A stretch of DNA of 16,438 nucleotides from an uncultured Colwellia sp. (GCA_913020705.1 CAJWBY010000108.1:1-16438), one strand, 5' to 3'; positions 1-7,577 are shown, numbered from the stretch's first letter. Notes: generated by a model not told the origin, from the letters alone. Numbers and translations are program-made.

Positions 1-86
1 ATTTTTGCCAACAAGAGCAAGAACATATGCTAACGTATCAACAAAAGTGTCAGCAATTATTGCCTTTTAAACAATCTGACCAATAA
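1..86 (+). CDS. C-terminal end of an unidentified protein (5' end outside window)
   Basis: The frame whose codons begin at base 3 is open to a TAA at 84-86 and encodes about 27 residues rich in glutamine, with a positively charged, hydrophilic tail. Its stop overlaps the first possible ATG of the next gene by one base (TAATG), an arrangement typical of translationally coupled genes, which is the main reason to believe it. A second frame (bases 2-70) is also open over most of the stretch, so the choice is not certain. The protein family cannot be recognised from so short a tail. Confidence 0.4.
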   Translation, partial: FCQQEQEHMLTYQQKCQQLLPFKQSDQ

Positions 87-703
87 TGGAAAAATATATG
101 ATGAATAAACCTTTTTCCCAAGCTTGCGAAAATAATAAACGACCCATTTTAGATATATTGACAACTGTATTTTCAGAAACAAAATATGTGTTAGAGATTG
201 GTTCAGGCACAGGGCAACATGCTGTTTTCTTTGGTCAAAAATCACCTCACTTAACGTGGCAAACCAGTGATTTATTGATAAACCATCATGGTATTAATTT
301 ATGGTTAGATGAAACAGGTAGTGCCAATGTACAAAGACCCATCGTTATTGATTTAGATAAAAAATGGGTAATGCCAGAAGGTAATCATCCAGTTGATGGG
401 ATATATACCGCTAATACACTGCATATAATTAGTTGGCCATTAGTGGTTAAGTTTTTCACAGCTCTTCAGTCAAATCTAACACCTGGTGCGAGTGTTTGCA
501 TATACGGCCCCTTCAATTATGAAGGAAAATTTAGCAGTGAAAGTAATGCCAATTTTGATTTATGGCTAAAAGAAAGAGATGTAAACAGTGGTATTCGAGA
601 TATTGAAGCCATTTTATTGTTGGCAAATTCAGCAGGCCTTACTTTAATTGACGATCATGCTATGCCAGCTAATAATCGTCTTTTAGTTTTCTCAAAATCA
701 TAG
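86..703 (+). CDS. DUF938-family SAM-dependent methyltransferase-like protein
   Basis: This is a small cytoplasmic protein of 205 residues, the usual length for the DUF938 family, whose members have a class I S-adenosylmethionine methyltransferase fold and no well-established substrate. Residues 35-45 (VLEIGSGTGQH) form the glycine-rich SAM-binding motif I. The N-terminal SQACENNKRPIL stretch and the later YTANTLHIISW stretch (about residues 106-116) are characteristic of the family. The first ATG at 86 overlaps the preceding stop. ATGs at 98 and 101 are equally plausible, because a GGA at 88-90 sits at a usable distance and many relatives begin with MNKPFSQAC. No functional link to the sugar-related genes downstream is apparent. 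Confidence 0.85.
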   Translation: MEKYMMNKPFSQACENNKRPILDILTTVFSETKYVLEIGSGTGQHAVFFGQKSPHLTWQTSDLLINHHGINLWLDETGSANVQRPIVIDLDKKWVMPEGNHPVDGIYTANTLHIISWPLVVKFFTALQSNLTPGASVCIYGPFNYEGKFSSESNANFDLWLKERDVNSGIRDIEAILLLANSAGLTLIDDHAMPANNRLLVFSKS

Positions 704-756
704 AAGAAAATATCATTTTTTTGCTGAACATTATTTACTCAAAAAGCATTTTTAAT

Positions 757-760
757 GGGA
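757..760 (+). promoter_or_regulatory. Ribosome-binding site that decides the GNAT start
   Basis: GGGA lies six bases before the ATG at 767 and inside the alternative, longer reading from 755, which has no comparable site upstream. It favours the shorter protein. Confidence 0.5.
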
Positions 761-766
761 ACTGCA

Positions 767-1186
767 ATGAATCTACTTAAATACCATATTTTGTTCGAAA
801 GTCCTTCTGTTGAAGACTTTATAGCATTGAGGCATAAAATAGGCTGGGGAGAAACTAACTTTGAAATGGCTAAAAATAGTTTAGCTAATTCATTATTTTA
901 TGTCGTCATTCGTGATCAATCTAGAATTATTGGGATGGGACGAGTAGTCGGGGATGGTTATATGTATTTTTATATTCAAGATGTAGTTGTTGATCCTGAT
1001 TATCAAAAACAAGGTATTGGCCATGCCTTGATGTTGGAAATTGAACGTTATTTATCTGACGCTGCCAAGAAAGGTTCAACAATCGGACTTCTAGCCGCAA
1101 AAGGAAAAGAAAGCTTCTATAGTCGCTATGGATACACCTTAAGACCCAATGATTCATTAGGAAATGGGATGTGTAAATTTATATAG
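767..1186 (+). CDS. GNAT-family N-acetyltransferase
   Basis: The product is a single-domain cytoplasmic GNAT protein of about 139 residues, predicted to move an acetyl group from acetyl-CoA to an amine whose identity cannot be read from the sequence. The acetyl-CoA-binding motif A is clear: beta-strand QDVVVDPDYQ followed by the pyrophosphate loop QKQGIGHAL, then an amphipathic helix. The C-terminal part has the typical FYSRYGY segment of small GNAT enzymes. An in-frame ATG lies at 755, but the ATG at 767 is preferred because GGGA at 757-760 lies six bases ahead of it. It is separated from its neighbours by about 60 and 140 bases and is probably an independent gene. Confidence 0.85.
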   Translation: MNLLKYHILFESPSVEDFIALRHKIGWGETNFEMAKNSLANSLFYVVIRDQSRIIGMGRVVGDGYMYFYIQDVVVDPDYQKQGIGHALMLEIERYLSDAAKKGSTIGLLAAKGKESFYSRYGYTLRPNDSLGNGMCKFI

Positions 1187-1274
1187 GATCTCATCCCCTG
1201 ATAAAAAACAACTCTGAATAATTATTTTTATACTATGCTTTGTATATAGATTTATCTATTAAATTGGACTTGAA

Positions 1275-1280
1275 TATAAT
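1275..1280 (+). promoter_or_regulatory. Possible -10 box for the exported binding-protein gene
   Basis: A perfect TATAAT occurs 48 bases before the ATG at 1329. A weak -35 (TTATCT, 1252-1257) sits 17 bases upstream. The region is AT-rich, so a chance match is possible. The rest of 1187-1328 shows only a GGGATG/CATCCC inverted pair (1166-1171/1192-1197) without a T tract. Confidence 0.3.
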
Positions 1281-1328
1281 CGTATCAATGTCAGCCTCAG
1301 CATCGATAAATAATAGAGTTGAAAATTA

Positions 1329-2213
1329 ATGATTAAAGTAGCTTTATTTTGCATATTAGCTTCCTGTCTTATTAGCACATCATATGCGGACTCTATTCAA
1401 ATAAAATACAGCCAACCAAGGAAAGGTTCAGCATTAGATCAATATGCTATCGATTTAGTGAAATTCCTGATTGAAGTTTCTGGTAAAAAAGGACGCTTTA
1501 TATCAATAGAGGACACTGGTTCGCAAACCAGACGACAATTACTGATGCAGAAGGGCGTTTACGATGTAGATTGGTTTGGAGGAACAATAAATATCGAAAC
1601 ACTTGTAGCTCCTATACGATATCCAATTTTGAGAGGGCTTTTAGGACATCGTGTCTTTATTACTAATAAAGAAACCAGCGCTATTCTTAACACCGGCATA
1701 CCCTTTACAGAGCTAAAAAAACTTAAAGTTATTCAAGGACAAGGTTGGGGAGATGTCTTAATTTTAAAAAATGGTGGCTTTACAAAGGTAAGAACTATTG
1801 CAGACTTTGACTCTCTCTTTAAAATGATTGAAGTAAATAGATCATCTTTATTTCCTCGTTCAATTATTGAACCCTATAATGAATTAGGTGAGCGTTGTAG
1901 CTTGAATGAACATGATGAATGTACAGACAGAAATTTATTGGTTGATGATAAGCTGTTATTAATTTACAAACTTCCCATGTTTATTTTTGTTTCTCCTAAA
2001 CGGCCAGATCTTGTCAAAATTTTTAATTCTGCCTTTGAAAACCATTATGAAGAATTTTTGGTGTTTTTTAATAATCACCCAATAATAAAAGATGCTCTAA
2101 AAAAGCTAAATAATCGTGCTGTGTATCAATTAAACGGAACTGATGTGTTAAGTTTTGAAACGCTTAATATTCCAGATAAATATTGGATGGATACTTATAC
2201 TAAACCACTTTAA
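1329..2213 (+). CDS. Exported solute-binding-like protein (family 3 type, orphan)
   Basis: This 294-residue protein has a Sec signal peptide: a Lys at 3, a hydrophobic core at 4-18, and likely cleavage after the A20 of SYA-DS. The mature part resembles the periplasmic type-2 binding-protein-like domains of the family-3/transporter-substrate-binding group common in Alteromonadales. It has an early beta-strand/helix (residues 24-50), a central GQGWGD turn near 136-141, and a late PMFIFVSPKRPDL segment. No permease or ATPase gene adjoins it, so a sensory or accessory role is as likely as transport. LASC at residues 10-13 looks like a lipobox but would leave an unusually short signal, so lipoprotein export is less likely. 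The ligand is unknown. It converges with the PAS-AraC gene, with 16 bases between the stops. Confidence 0.7.
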   Translation: MIKVALFCILASCLISTSYADSIQIKYSQPRKGSALDQYAIDLVKFLIEVSGKKGRFISIEDTGSQTRRQLLMQKGVYDVDWFGGTINIETLVAPIRYPILRGLLGHRVFITNKETSAILNTGIPFTELKKLKVIQGQGWGDVLILKNGGFTKVRTIADFDSLFKMIEVNRSSLFPRSIIEPYNELGERCSLNEHDECTDRNLLVDDKLLLIYKLPMFIFVSPKRPDLVKIFNSAFENHYEEFLVFFNNHPIIKDALKKLNNRAVYQLNGTDVLSFETLNIPDKYWMDTYTKPL

Positions 2214-2229
2214 ACCCATAATATTACAT

Positions 2230-2997
2230 TTACTTATTATTTAGTATATTTGAGCAATGCTCTTGTCTAAATGCAGAAGGACTTTGATCGAATAACTTTT
2301 GAAACTGACGACTAAAATAACTGTGATCAGCAAAGCCTGTATCATTAGCAATAGTGGCAATAGCAATATTGGTTTCTATGAGTAAACGTCGCGCATTTTC
2401 TAATCGCACTTCATTGATAAACTGTTTAGGTGTTTTACCTAAATATTTTTTAAATCGCCGTTCTAAAGCACTAATAGACAAATGTGTTACTTCGGCGAGT
2501 TCTTTTAAACAAATATTCTGCATATAGTTTTTTCTCACGTAGGCAACAGGTGCTTTCAAGGCATCCATTCCAGATAGTGCTAGAGATGTTTTTTCTAAAT
2601 GTCGTGAAATACCATAAGAGCCAATAGGTTTTCCTTGCTCATCTAGTAAAGGCCGTTTAGATGTAGTAAACCAAGCGATATCACCTGTTGTTGTATTGTT
2701 CATTTCTAAACGATTATTAACCACTTCTCCATGCATCACTTTCTGATCATCGACACTAAATTGCTTAGCAAGATGAGCAGGTGAAAAATCAAAATCACTT
2801 AGCCCTACTATTTGAGCTAATGAGGTTACGCCAATATGCTCCAAAAAGAATTGATTTGCATAAACAAAACAGTTCCGTTCATCTTTTACCCAAAAAAGCA
2901 CATCAGGCATCAGATCAAACATTTCAATGATTTGTTTGACACTAAATTGATTAATAAATTTATCTACGTAAGTTGCTGAAATGGATTTTTTACTCAT
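2230..2997 (-). CDS. PAS-domain AraC-family transcriptional regulator
   Basis: This is a 255-residue cytoplasmic DNA-binding protein. Residues about 25-133 form a PAS domain (FDLMPDVLFWVKDERNCFVYAN at the start, GSYGISRHL at the end). Residues about 150-245 are an AraC C-terminal domain with two helix-turn-helix units: LKELAEVTHLSISALERRF, and the signature segment GFADHSYFSRQF. AraC proteins of sugar operons usually carry a cupin sensor, so the PAS input is a notable variation and its ligand is unknown. The gene is divergent from the TonB receptor across a 493-base gap. A 14-base element 81 bases from its start recurs before the second operon, which makes it the best local candidate regulator of both. 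The ATG at 2997 has only a weak, close GGA upstream. Confidence 0.9.
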   Translation of the reverse strand: MSKKSISATYVDKFINQFSVKQIIEMFDLMPDVLFWVKDERNCFVYANQFFLEHIGVTSLAQIVGLSDFDFSPAHLAKQFSVDDQKVMHGEVVNNRLEMNNTTTGDIAWFTTSKRPLLDEQGKPIGSYGISRHLEKTSLALSGMDALKAPVAYVRKNYMQNICLKELAEVTHLSISALERRFKKYLGKTPKQFINEVRLENARRLLIETNIAIATIANDTGFADHSYFSRQFQKLFDQSPSAFRQEHCSNILNNK

Positions 2998-3078
2998 ATT
3001 CCATACTTAAATATAGGTTGAAGAAACAAAATAATAACGAGGAAGTAAACAGTGTATGAATATGCCATAAAATATACA

Positions 3079-3092
3079 ACGCCGATTTTGTT
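3079..3092 (+). promoter_or_regulatory. 14-base element shared by the two operons, copy 1
   Basis: ACGCCGATTTTGTT occurs here and again, identically and in the same orientation, at 11908-11921 before the Gfo/Idh/MocA operon. It is 81 bases from the PAS-AraC start (opposite strand) and 398 bases before the receptor ATG. A GC-bearing core in such AT-rich intergenic DNA makes chance identity unlikely. The following 35 bases also show loose similarity between copies (ATAACAAATATT versus TTAACACAATATT). Probable operator; that the adjacent PAS-AraC protein binds it is inference. Confidence 0.55.
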
Positions 3093-3319
3093 TTACGCAC
3101 AATAATAAATATTTCATAACAAATATTCACTTTTTTTTAGTTATATATTACTTATATTTTTTGACCTTTCATCTATGTCTTTATGAACCCCAAAGGCCAA
3201 TTCAATAGCTGTTTCAAGCTATATATTAGTTTGTTAGTAACTAATGAAAACCTAACTCATATGAATTATTAATATTATTCAAAAATAGATTTTCATGAAA
3301 AAACTAGCGGAAAAATAAA

Positions 3320-3432
3320 TTTCATTCGTCTGTATACATAGGAAAAGGATTTCTGGGGTTAAAGAAAACCAGGGGGAATAAGAAATAAAGTATAGAAAGA
3401 AAGTAGAAAGGTTTAGTTCTAGACGAATGGAA
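3320..3432 (+). repeat. Long-range inverted repeat enclosing a purine-rich leader
   Basis: CATTCGTCT (3323-3331) and AGACGAATG (3421-3429) are perfect reverse complements. Counting G-U pairs, the arms extend to 3320-3332 and 3420-3432, a 13-pair stem. The enclosed 87 bases are rich in A and G and contain a smaller hairpin (CTGGGGTT near 3353 with AACCAG near 3367). As RNA this would be a structured 5' leader of the receptor transcript. The right arm includes the ATG (3427) of the possible upstream ORF. Whether the transcript starts far enough upstream to include the left arm is not known. Confidence 0.45.
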
Positions 3433-3498
3433 AAGCAGTTTCGTATGCACTATACCTTCATAATAAAAAACTATAATAGGCAACATAAACATGATTAA
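3427..3498 (+). CDS. Possible 23-codon upstream ORF overlapping the receptor start
   Basis: An ATG at 3427 opens a 23-residue frame that starts MEKQFRMHYT and ends RQHKHD, with a TAA at 3496-3498. It overlaps the receptor ATG (3491) in a different frame by eight bases. Its own ribosome-binding site is poor: an AAAGG about 15 bases upstream. The receptor itself has only AGG at 3478-3480, ten bases before its ATG, so coupling to this small frame could matter for expression. The start codon lies in the right arm of the leader inverted repeat. A chance ORF cannot be excluded. Confidence 0.2.
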   Translation: MEKQFRMHYTFIIKNYNRQHKHD

Positions 3499-6400
3499 CA
3501 AAAATTATAAAACCTTTAATAAATCATTACTCGCCAAAACCATCAGTGTAATGCTTGGTACTTCAGTAATGGTGCCAGTGTTAGCAGAAGAAAATAAGAA
3601 AGAAGAAGAAAAAGTTGAAGTTATTCAAGTCACAGGTATGCGTGGCAGCTTATCTCAATCAATGAATGTTAAGCGTCAATCAACAGGTGTTGTTGATGCA
3701 ATTTCTGCAGTAGATATGGGGCAATTCCCTGACACTAACCTTGCAGAATCTTTGCAACGTATTACAGGTGTATCAATTAACCGCGTTAACGGTGAAGGTT
3801 CAGAAGTAACCGTTCGTGGCTTTGGCGGTAACTTTAATTTAGTGACTTTAAACGGTCGTCAAATGCCAGCAGCTAATGTAGGTACTATAACAGGTAACCC
3901 ACAAGATAAAGGCGCAGCTGGTACTAGTCGTTCATTTGATTTTTCGAATCTTGCTTCTGAAGGCGTTAGCGGAATAGAAGTATATAAAACGGGTCGAGCT
4001 GCTGGTGCTTCTGGTGGTATTGGAGCAACAATCAACATCAATACCGTTAAACCTCTTGAACAAAGTGAAAATTCGGCTTCTATTGGTGTTAAAGCTGTTA
4101 AAGATGAAAGTGGTGACGGTATCACTCCTGAAATAAGTGGTGTGACTACTTGGGTTAATGAAGATTCAACGTTTGGTGTGTCATTATTTGGTTCATTCCA
4201 AGAACGTGACTCTGGTAGTCGTCATATGAGTACTGAAGTCTATGAGTTGCGTACGTATAATGGTGCCGATGATTTAGATTCTCTTACCATCCCAGGAGCA
4301 ACCGTTGTAAATGAACCTACTATAGGTCAAATTTTAGCTATACCAAGTAACATTGGTATAGGCATTAACGAAGATAATCGTGAACGTACGAATGCGATGT
4401 TAACCTTGCAATATCAACCTAGTGACGACCTTAGATTAACTTTTGATGCAACTTATGCAAAAAATGAGAAAGAGTCTACATCACTTATTGATGGAATATG
4501 GTTTGCTCGACAATTCAGTACCGTTGAATTTGATGGAAACCCAGTAGTGTCTACGCCTGTTAAATTTTCTGAGACGGGTGGCGCAAATAACCAAGTTATT
4601 GGTAAAGATTTCTTTTTCCAAAATTTAGCATTAGCAACAAAAGATGAATTAAAATCTTTTGGCTTTAATGCTGCGTATCAACTAAATGATGACTTAAGCT
4701 TAAGTTTTGATGTTGCGTCATCAGAAGCAACAAGTGGTGGTGCGGGTCCACTAGGACTTAACTCTGTTCGTTTTAATATGGCAGGTGCAACTGCTGGTTT
4801 TCAAACAGTTGATTTTACGCAGCCAATTCCTGCAGCAAGCATTTTAGTTGAAGATACGCTTAAAGGCGGTAATGGCAATGGGATTTTTGATAAAGCAGAT
4901 ATCGGCTCTCAAGTGACTCAAACTGATATGTCTAATCAAGTTTCAAATGTTGACCAATTCCGTATAGAAGGTCAATGGTTAGGTGATGAGGTTACGGTTG
5001 ATTTTGGGGTTGGATATATTTCAACAGAAATGACACAAACTCGTCAAGCGTCAACTGATGCCTTGGGCGATTGGGGCGTAACGTCTCCTGGCGATATTCC
5101 AGAAGGATTATTTGACCAAAGTTGTACAGCTTGTGCATTTGAAGATCATGACCTTTCAGGAGTTGACGGCGCAGATGCGCTTTCGCCAGGTGGAACAACA
5201 ATACCATTAGGTAGTGTTTCATTCAGTGGTGACCCAGTTTCACTTCTAAATGCAGTTGGTCCTGCTTATGGCGTATCTTTAGCGGATCGTTCAATTAATA
5301 CCGATGATGATAATACTGTTGAAGAAGATATCTTATCTTTATATGTTCAAGCACAAATGGATTATGAAGTTGCTGATATGACATTAAACATTGTTGCTGG
5401 TTTACGTTACGAGCAAACAGATGTTACTTCATCGTCTAATCAATTTTTGCCTACACAAATAATTTGGGAAGCTGATAACGACTTTTTACCTGTACTAGGT
5501 TCTACAGTCGAAACGATTAAAGACGAAAATGACTACTCTAACTTTTTGCCAAGTATTGATTTTACGCTTAATGTAAATGCTGATATTAAAGCTCGTGCTT
5601 CATTTAGTAAAACTCTGGCGAGACCATCTTATGATCAACTGTTTCAATCTACGTCTATCTCACCTCAACCTCGCATAACAGCATTAGGTGGCGTAGCAAC
5701 AGGTACATCTGGTAATGCGCAGTTAGACCCGCTTGAATCAACAAACATTGATTTATCTTTAGAGTGGTATTACAGCGAATCAAGTCTAGTTTCTATAGGT
5801 TACTATAGAAAAGATGTTGAAAATTTTGTAGGTATCGCACAAAGTCAAAAAACATTATTTGGTTTGTTAGATGCGACATCAGGTGCTGCGGGTACAACTT
5901 CAGGTGATGCAATAGCAGCACTGACCGCAGGTGGTTATGATGTTAACGAAGTTAACTTATTTACCATGTCTGCAGTTTTGCAAAATCCAGCTGATTTTCC
6001 AAATGGCGCTGCAGATTTTCAAGACCCTGTTGCAAATCCGAACTTTGAGGGTGAAGTTTTTGCTGCTTATGATGTATTTGCACAAGCAGGTGATCCAGAA
6101 TTACAATTTCAAGTAACGGGTCCTGTGAACGATAAAAGTGCAATAATCGATGGTTTTGAATTTGCATGGCAACATTTCTTTGGTGAAACCGGTTTTGGTT
6201 ATCAATTAAACTACACTACCGTAAATGGTGATATTGGTTATGATAATGGTGGTTCTATCAATGTTGATCAATTTGCATTGGAAGGTTTAAGTGATACGGC
6301 TAACGCAGTATTAATTTATGAGATGGAAGGCTTTTCAGCACGTATTGCATATAACTGGCGAGACGAGTTTTTAAGTACGACTAACCGTGGTAAAGGTCCG

Positions 6401-6601
6401 CGTAATCCGGTATATCTTGCTGAAGCTGAGCAAATAGATATCAACGTAAGCTATAGCCCACTTGAAGACTTAACGGTAAGTTTAGATATTATTAACTTAA
6501 CTGAAGAAGGTCTTCGTAAGTATGGTCGTAGTAAAAACAATATTTTCTTTGTTCAAGAAGCAGATAGACGTTTTGTGTTAAGTGCTAATTACAAATTTTA
6601 G
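3491..6601 (+). CDS. TonB-dependent outer-membrane receptor (Xanthomonas/Caulobacter-type, TIGR01782-like)
   Basis: This 1036-residue receptor should carry a glycoside, oligosaccharide or similar substrate across the outer membrane using the TonB-ExbBD system. It has a signal peptide with probable cleavage after A32 (VLA-EEN), then an acidic/lysine linker. A TonB-box-like VEVIQVTG follows at about 42-49. The plug domain runs from about 55 to 195 (GQFPDTNLAESLQRITGVSI and TVRGFGGNFNLVTLNG). The rest is the beta-barrel, ending in the aromatic RFVLSANYKF typical of outer-membrane proteins. The only two cysteines visible are C545 and C548, a CTAC pair in a probable extracellular loop. Length and plug motifs match the large receptors that sit beside SapC, cupin and tryptophan-halogenase genes in sugar loci. 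A strong hairpin terminator follows, which probably lets the receptor be made in excess over downstream genes. Confidence 0.95.
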   Translation: MINKNYKTFNKSLLAKTISVMLGTSVMVPVLAEENKKEEEKVEVIQVTGMRGSLSQSMNVKRQSTGVVDAISAVDMGQFPDTNLAESLQRITGVSINRVNGEGSEVTVRGFGGNFNLVTLNGRQMPAANVGTITGNPQDKGAAGTSRSFDFSNLASEGVSGIEVYKTGRAAGASGGIGATININTVKPLEQSENSASIGVKAVKDESGDGITPEISGVTTWVNEDSTFGVSLFGSFQERDSGSRHMSTEVYELRTYNGADDLDSLTIPGATVVNEPTIGQILAIPSNIGIGINEDNRERTNAMLTLQYQPSDDLRLTFDATYAKNEKESTSLIDGIWFARQFSTVEFDGNPVVSTPVKFSETGGANNQVIGKDFFFQNLALATKDELKSFGFNAAYQLNDDLSLSFDVASSEATSGGAGPLGLNSVRFNMAGATAGFQTVDFTQPIPAASILVEDTLKGGNGNGIFDKADIGSQVTQTDMSNQVSNVDQFRIEGQWLGDEVTVDFGVGYISTEMTQTRQASTDALGDWGVTSPGDIPEGLFDQSCTACAFEDHDLSGVDGADALSPGGTTIPLGSVSFSGDPVSLLNAVGPAYGVSLADRSINTDDDNTVEEDILSLYVQAQMDYEVADMTLNIVAGLRYEQTDVTSSSNQFLPTQIIWEADNDFLPVLGSTVETIKDENDYSNFLPSIDFTLNVNADIKARASFSKTLARPSYDQLFQSTSISPQPRITALGGVATGTSGNAQLDPLESTNIDLSLEWYYSESSLVSIGYYRKDVENFVGIAQSQKTLFGLLDATSGAAGTTSGDAIAALTAGGYDVNEVNLFTMSAVLQNPADFPNGAADFQDPVANPNFEGEVFAAYDVFAQAGDPELQFQVTGPVNDKSAIIDGFEFAWQHFFGETGFGYQLNYTTVNGDIGYDNGGSINVDQFALEGLSDTANAVLIYEMEGFSARIAYNWRDEFLSTTNRGKGPRNPVYLAEAEQIDINVSYSPLEDLTVSLDIINLTEEGLRKYGRSKNNIFFVQEADRRFVLSANYKF

Positions 6602-6683
6602 ACTTTGAATAAATTTTTCAGTTTAATCAATTAGCTGAAGATATTTATTCGATACCATTCCTCATGATTATACGTTAAAAATT

Positions 6684-6775
6684 ATTTATGGGGATTGGTA
6701 TTACCTAAGAGTGAAACATGATATTAATGTTTCATTCTTTTTTTAAGGTCATTGTTCCTAGTAATTTATGGGGAT
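6684..6775 (+). repeat. 12-base direct repeat flanking the terminator
   Basis: ATTTATGGGGAT occurs at 6684-6695 and again at 6764-6775, 80 bases apart, on either side of the hairpin. The second copy ends directly against the ATG at 6776, one of three possible starts of the sapC-like gene. Its meaning is unknown: a small duplication or a binding site. Confidence 0.5.
6708..6744 (+). terminator. Hairpin terminator between receptor and sapC-like gene
   Basis: The arms AGAGTGAAACAT (6708-6719) and ATGTTTCATTCT (6727-6738) pair over 12 positions with one G-U and a seven-base loop. A run of seven T follows (6738-6744). This is a textbook intrinsic terminator. Because the next genes share the strand and function of the receptor, it probably gives partial termination, or a separate promoter drives them. 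Confidence 0.8.
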
Positions 6776-6808
6776 ATGACGCAACTTTATAATAAAGCGA
6801 AGTATGCG

Positions 6809-7534
6809 ATGAGCAATGCAATAGTCTTAAATAATATAGATCATAAAGATATTAAGGTTGATACACGACCTGAATCTAACTTAAATGTAAATCGTTCATT
6901 GATATACGCTACTGAAATTGGCGAATTACATAAAGAATTTCCACTGGTATTTCACAAGAATTCTGAAACAGGGCTCACACAGTTACACGTGATTTTGGGT
7001 TTGGAAAGAGATGAAAATCTATTTATGGGTGAAAATGGTTGGACAACTCGGTTTGTACCCGCATTACTCGCGCGAGGCCCATTTAGTTTAGGGTATAAAA
7101 AACCGAATAAAGAAAGTAACGAACAACAAGATCCTGTCATTTGTATTGATATGGAAGATGCACGGGTAAATACCGACCAGGGTGAGAATGTTTTTCTTCA
7201 ATTTGGCGGCGAAGCACCTTATCTAAATTATGTAAAAAAAGCCTTGCAAACTATTGATAGTGGAATGCAATTTGATAAAACACTTTATACGCTTGTTAAG
7301 TCAATGGATTTGTTAGAACCCGTATCTATTAACGTTAAGCTCAGTAATGTAGAAGAAGTGAATTTCACTGATTATTATACGGTTAATCAAGATAAACTCG
7401 CAAAACTAGATGGCCCTAATCTGGCTGAATTGAACCAATATGGCGTACTCAGTTTGTTGTATTTTGTATTGTCGTCGATGGGTAACTTTCAAACCTTGAT
7501 AGAACTAAAAAATGCAAAATCTGCAATGTATTAA
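6809..7534 (+). CDS. SapC-family protein
   Basis: This protein of about 241 residues belongs to the SapC family (Pfam SapC). The name comes from a Campylobacter S-layer-associated gene, but the family's biochemistry is not established. Its members recur beside TonB receptors, cupin-like and tryptophan-halogenase genes in Alteromonadales, Xanthomonads and Caulobacterales. Family-like segments include VLNNIDHKDIKV at the start, HVILGLERDENLFMGENGW, WTTRFVPALLARGPFSLG and a late GVLSLLYFVLSSMGNFQTLI. No signal peptide or membrane helix is evident, so it is probably cytoplasmic. Starts are ambiguous: TTG at 6752 (AAGG at 6745-6748, only three bases away), ATG at 6776 (GGGG abutting) and ATG at 6809. 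The last is chosen because the homologous part begins there (MSNAIVLNN). Confidence 0.85.
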   Translation: MSNAIVLNNIDHKDIKVDTRPESNLNVNRSLIYATEIGELHKEFPLVFHKNSETGLTQLHVILGLERDENLFMGENGWTTRFVPALLARGPFSLGYKKPNKESNEQQDPVICIDMEDARVNTDQGENVFLQFGGEAPYLNYVKKALQTIDSGMQFDKTLYTLVKSMDLLEPVSINVKLSNVEEVNFTDYYTVNQDKLAKLDGPNLAELNQYGVLSLLYFVLSSMGNFQTLIELKNAKSAMY

Positions 7535-7577
7535 TTCTTTGTTGATACTGGAATCTTCTAAATAACGAAGGACGTGC

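Larger units (their letters stand above)
2998..3490. promoter_or_regulatory. Divergent regulatory region and long receptor leader
   Basis: This 493-base gap lies between the PAS-AraC gene and the TonB receptor and holds no convincing full-length gene. From left to right it contains the 14-base element shared with the second operon (3079-3092) and AT-rich DNA with T runs (3131-3170). Two short inverted repeats follow: ATAGCT/AGCTAT at 3205-3210/3217-3222 and ATTAGTT/AACTAAT at 3225-3231/3239-3245. Next comes a markedly purine-rich stretch (about 3339-3415), enclosed by a long-range inverted repeat (3320-3332/3420-3432), and last a possible 23-codon upstream ORF. No -35/-10 pair stands out clearly enough to call. 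Confidence 0.6.

Noticed and set aside
1166..1197. GGGATG/CATCCC inverted repeat at the end of the GNAT gene as a terminator
   Set aside because: The stem has six pairs with a 20-base loop and is followed by an A run rather than a T run, so it does not fit an intrinsic terminator for the + strand.
1338..1367. Lipobox (LASC) in the exported binding-like protein
   Set aside because: Cleavage at C13 would leave a signal of only 12 residues, and the hydrophobic stretch continues past it to a good SYA-DS signal peptidase I site.
2214..2229. Bidirectional terminator between the convergent binding-protein and PAS-AraC genes
   Set aside because: The 16-base gap and its flanks are AT-only stretches with no GC-containing stem.
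3161..3189. TTGACC as a -35 box for the receptor
   Set aside because: No acceptable -10 hexamer lies 16-18 bases downstream (the sequence there is TGAACC).
3183..3272. A 29-codon ORF (ATG at 3183) in the gap before the receptor
   Set aside because: No ribosome-binding site, no recognisable features, and it runs through two short inverted repeats. A frame of this length is expected by chance in AT-rich DNA.
4992..5222. Minus-strand open frames inside the receptor, such as 4992-5222 and 3859-4125, and similar frames within other genes
   Set aside because: They lie entirely within strongly supported genes on the other strand, have no family features or ribosome-binding sites, and are shadows of codon use.
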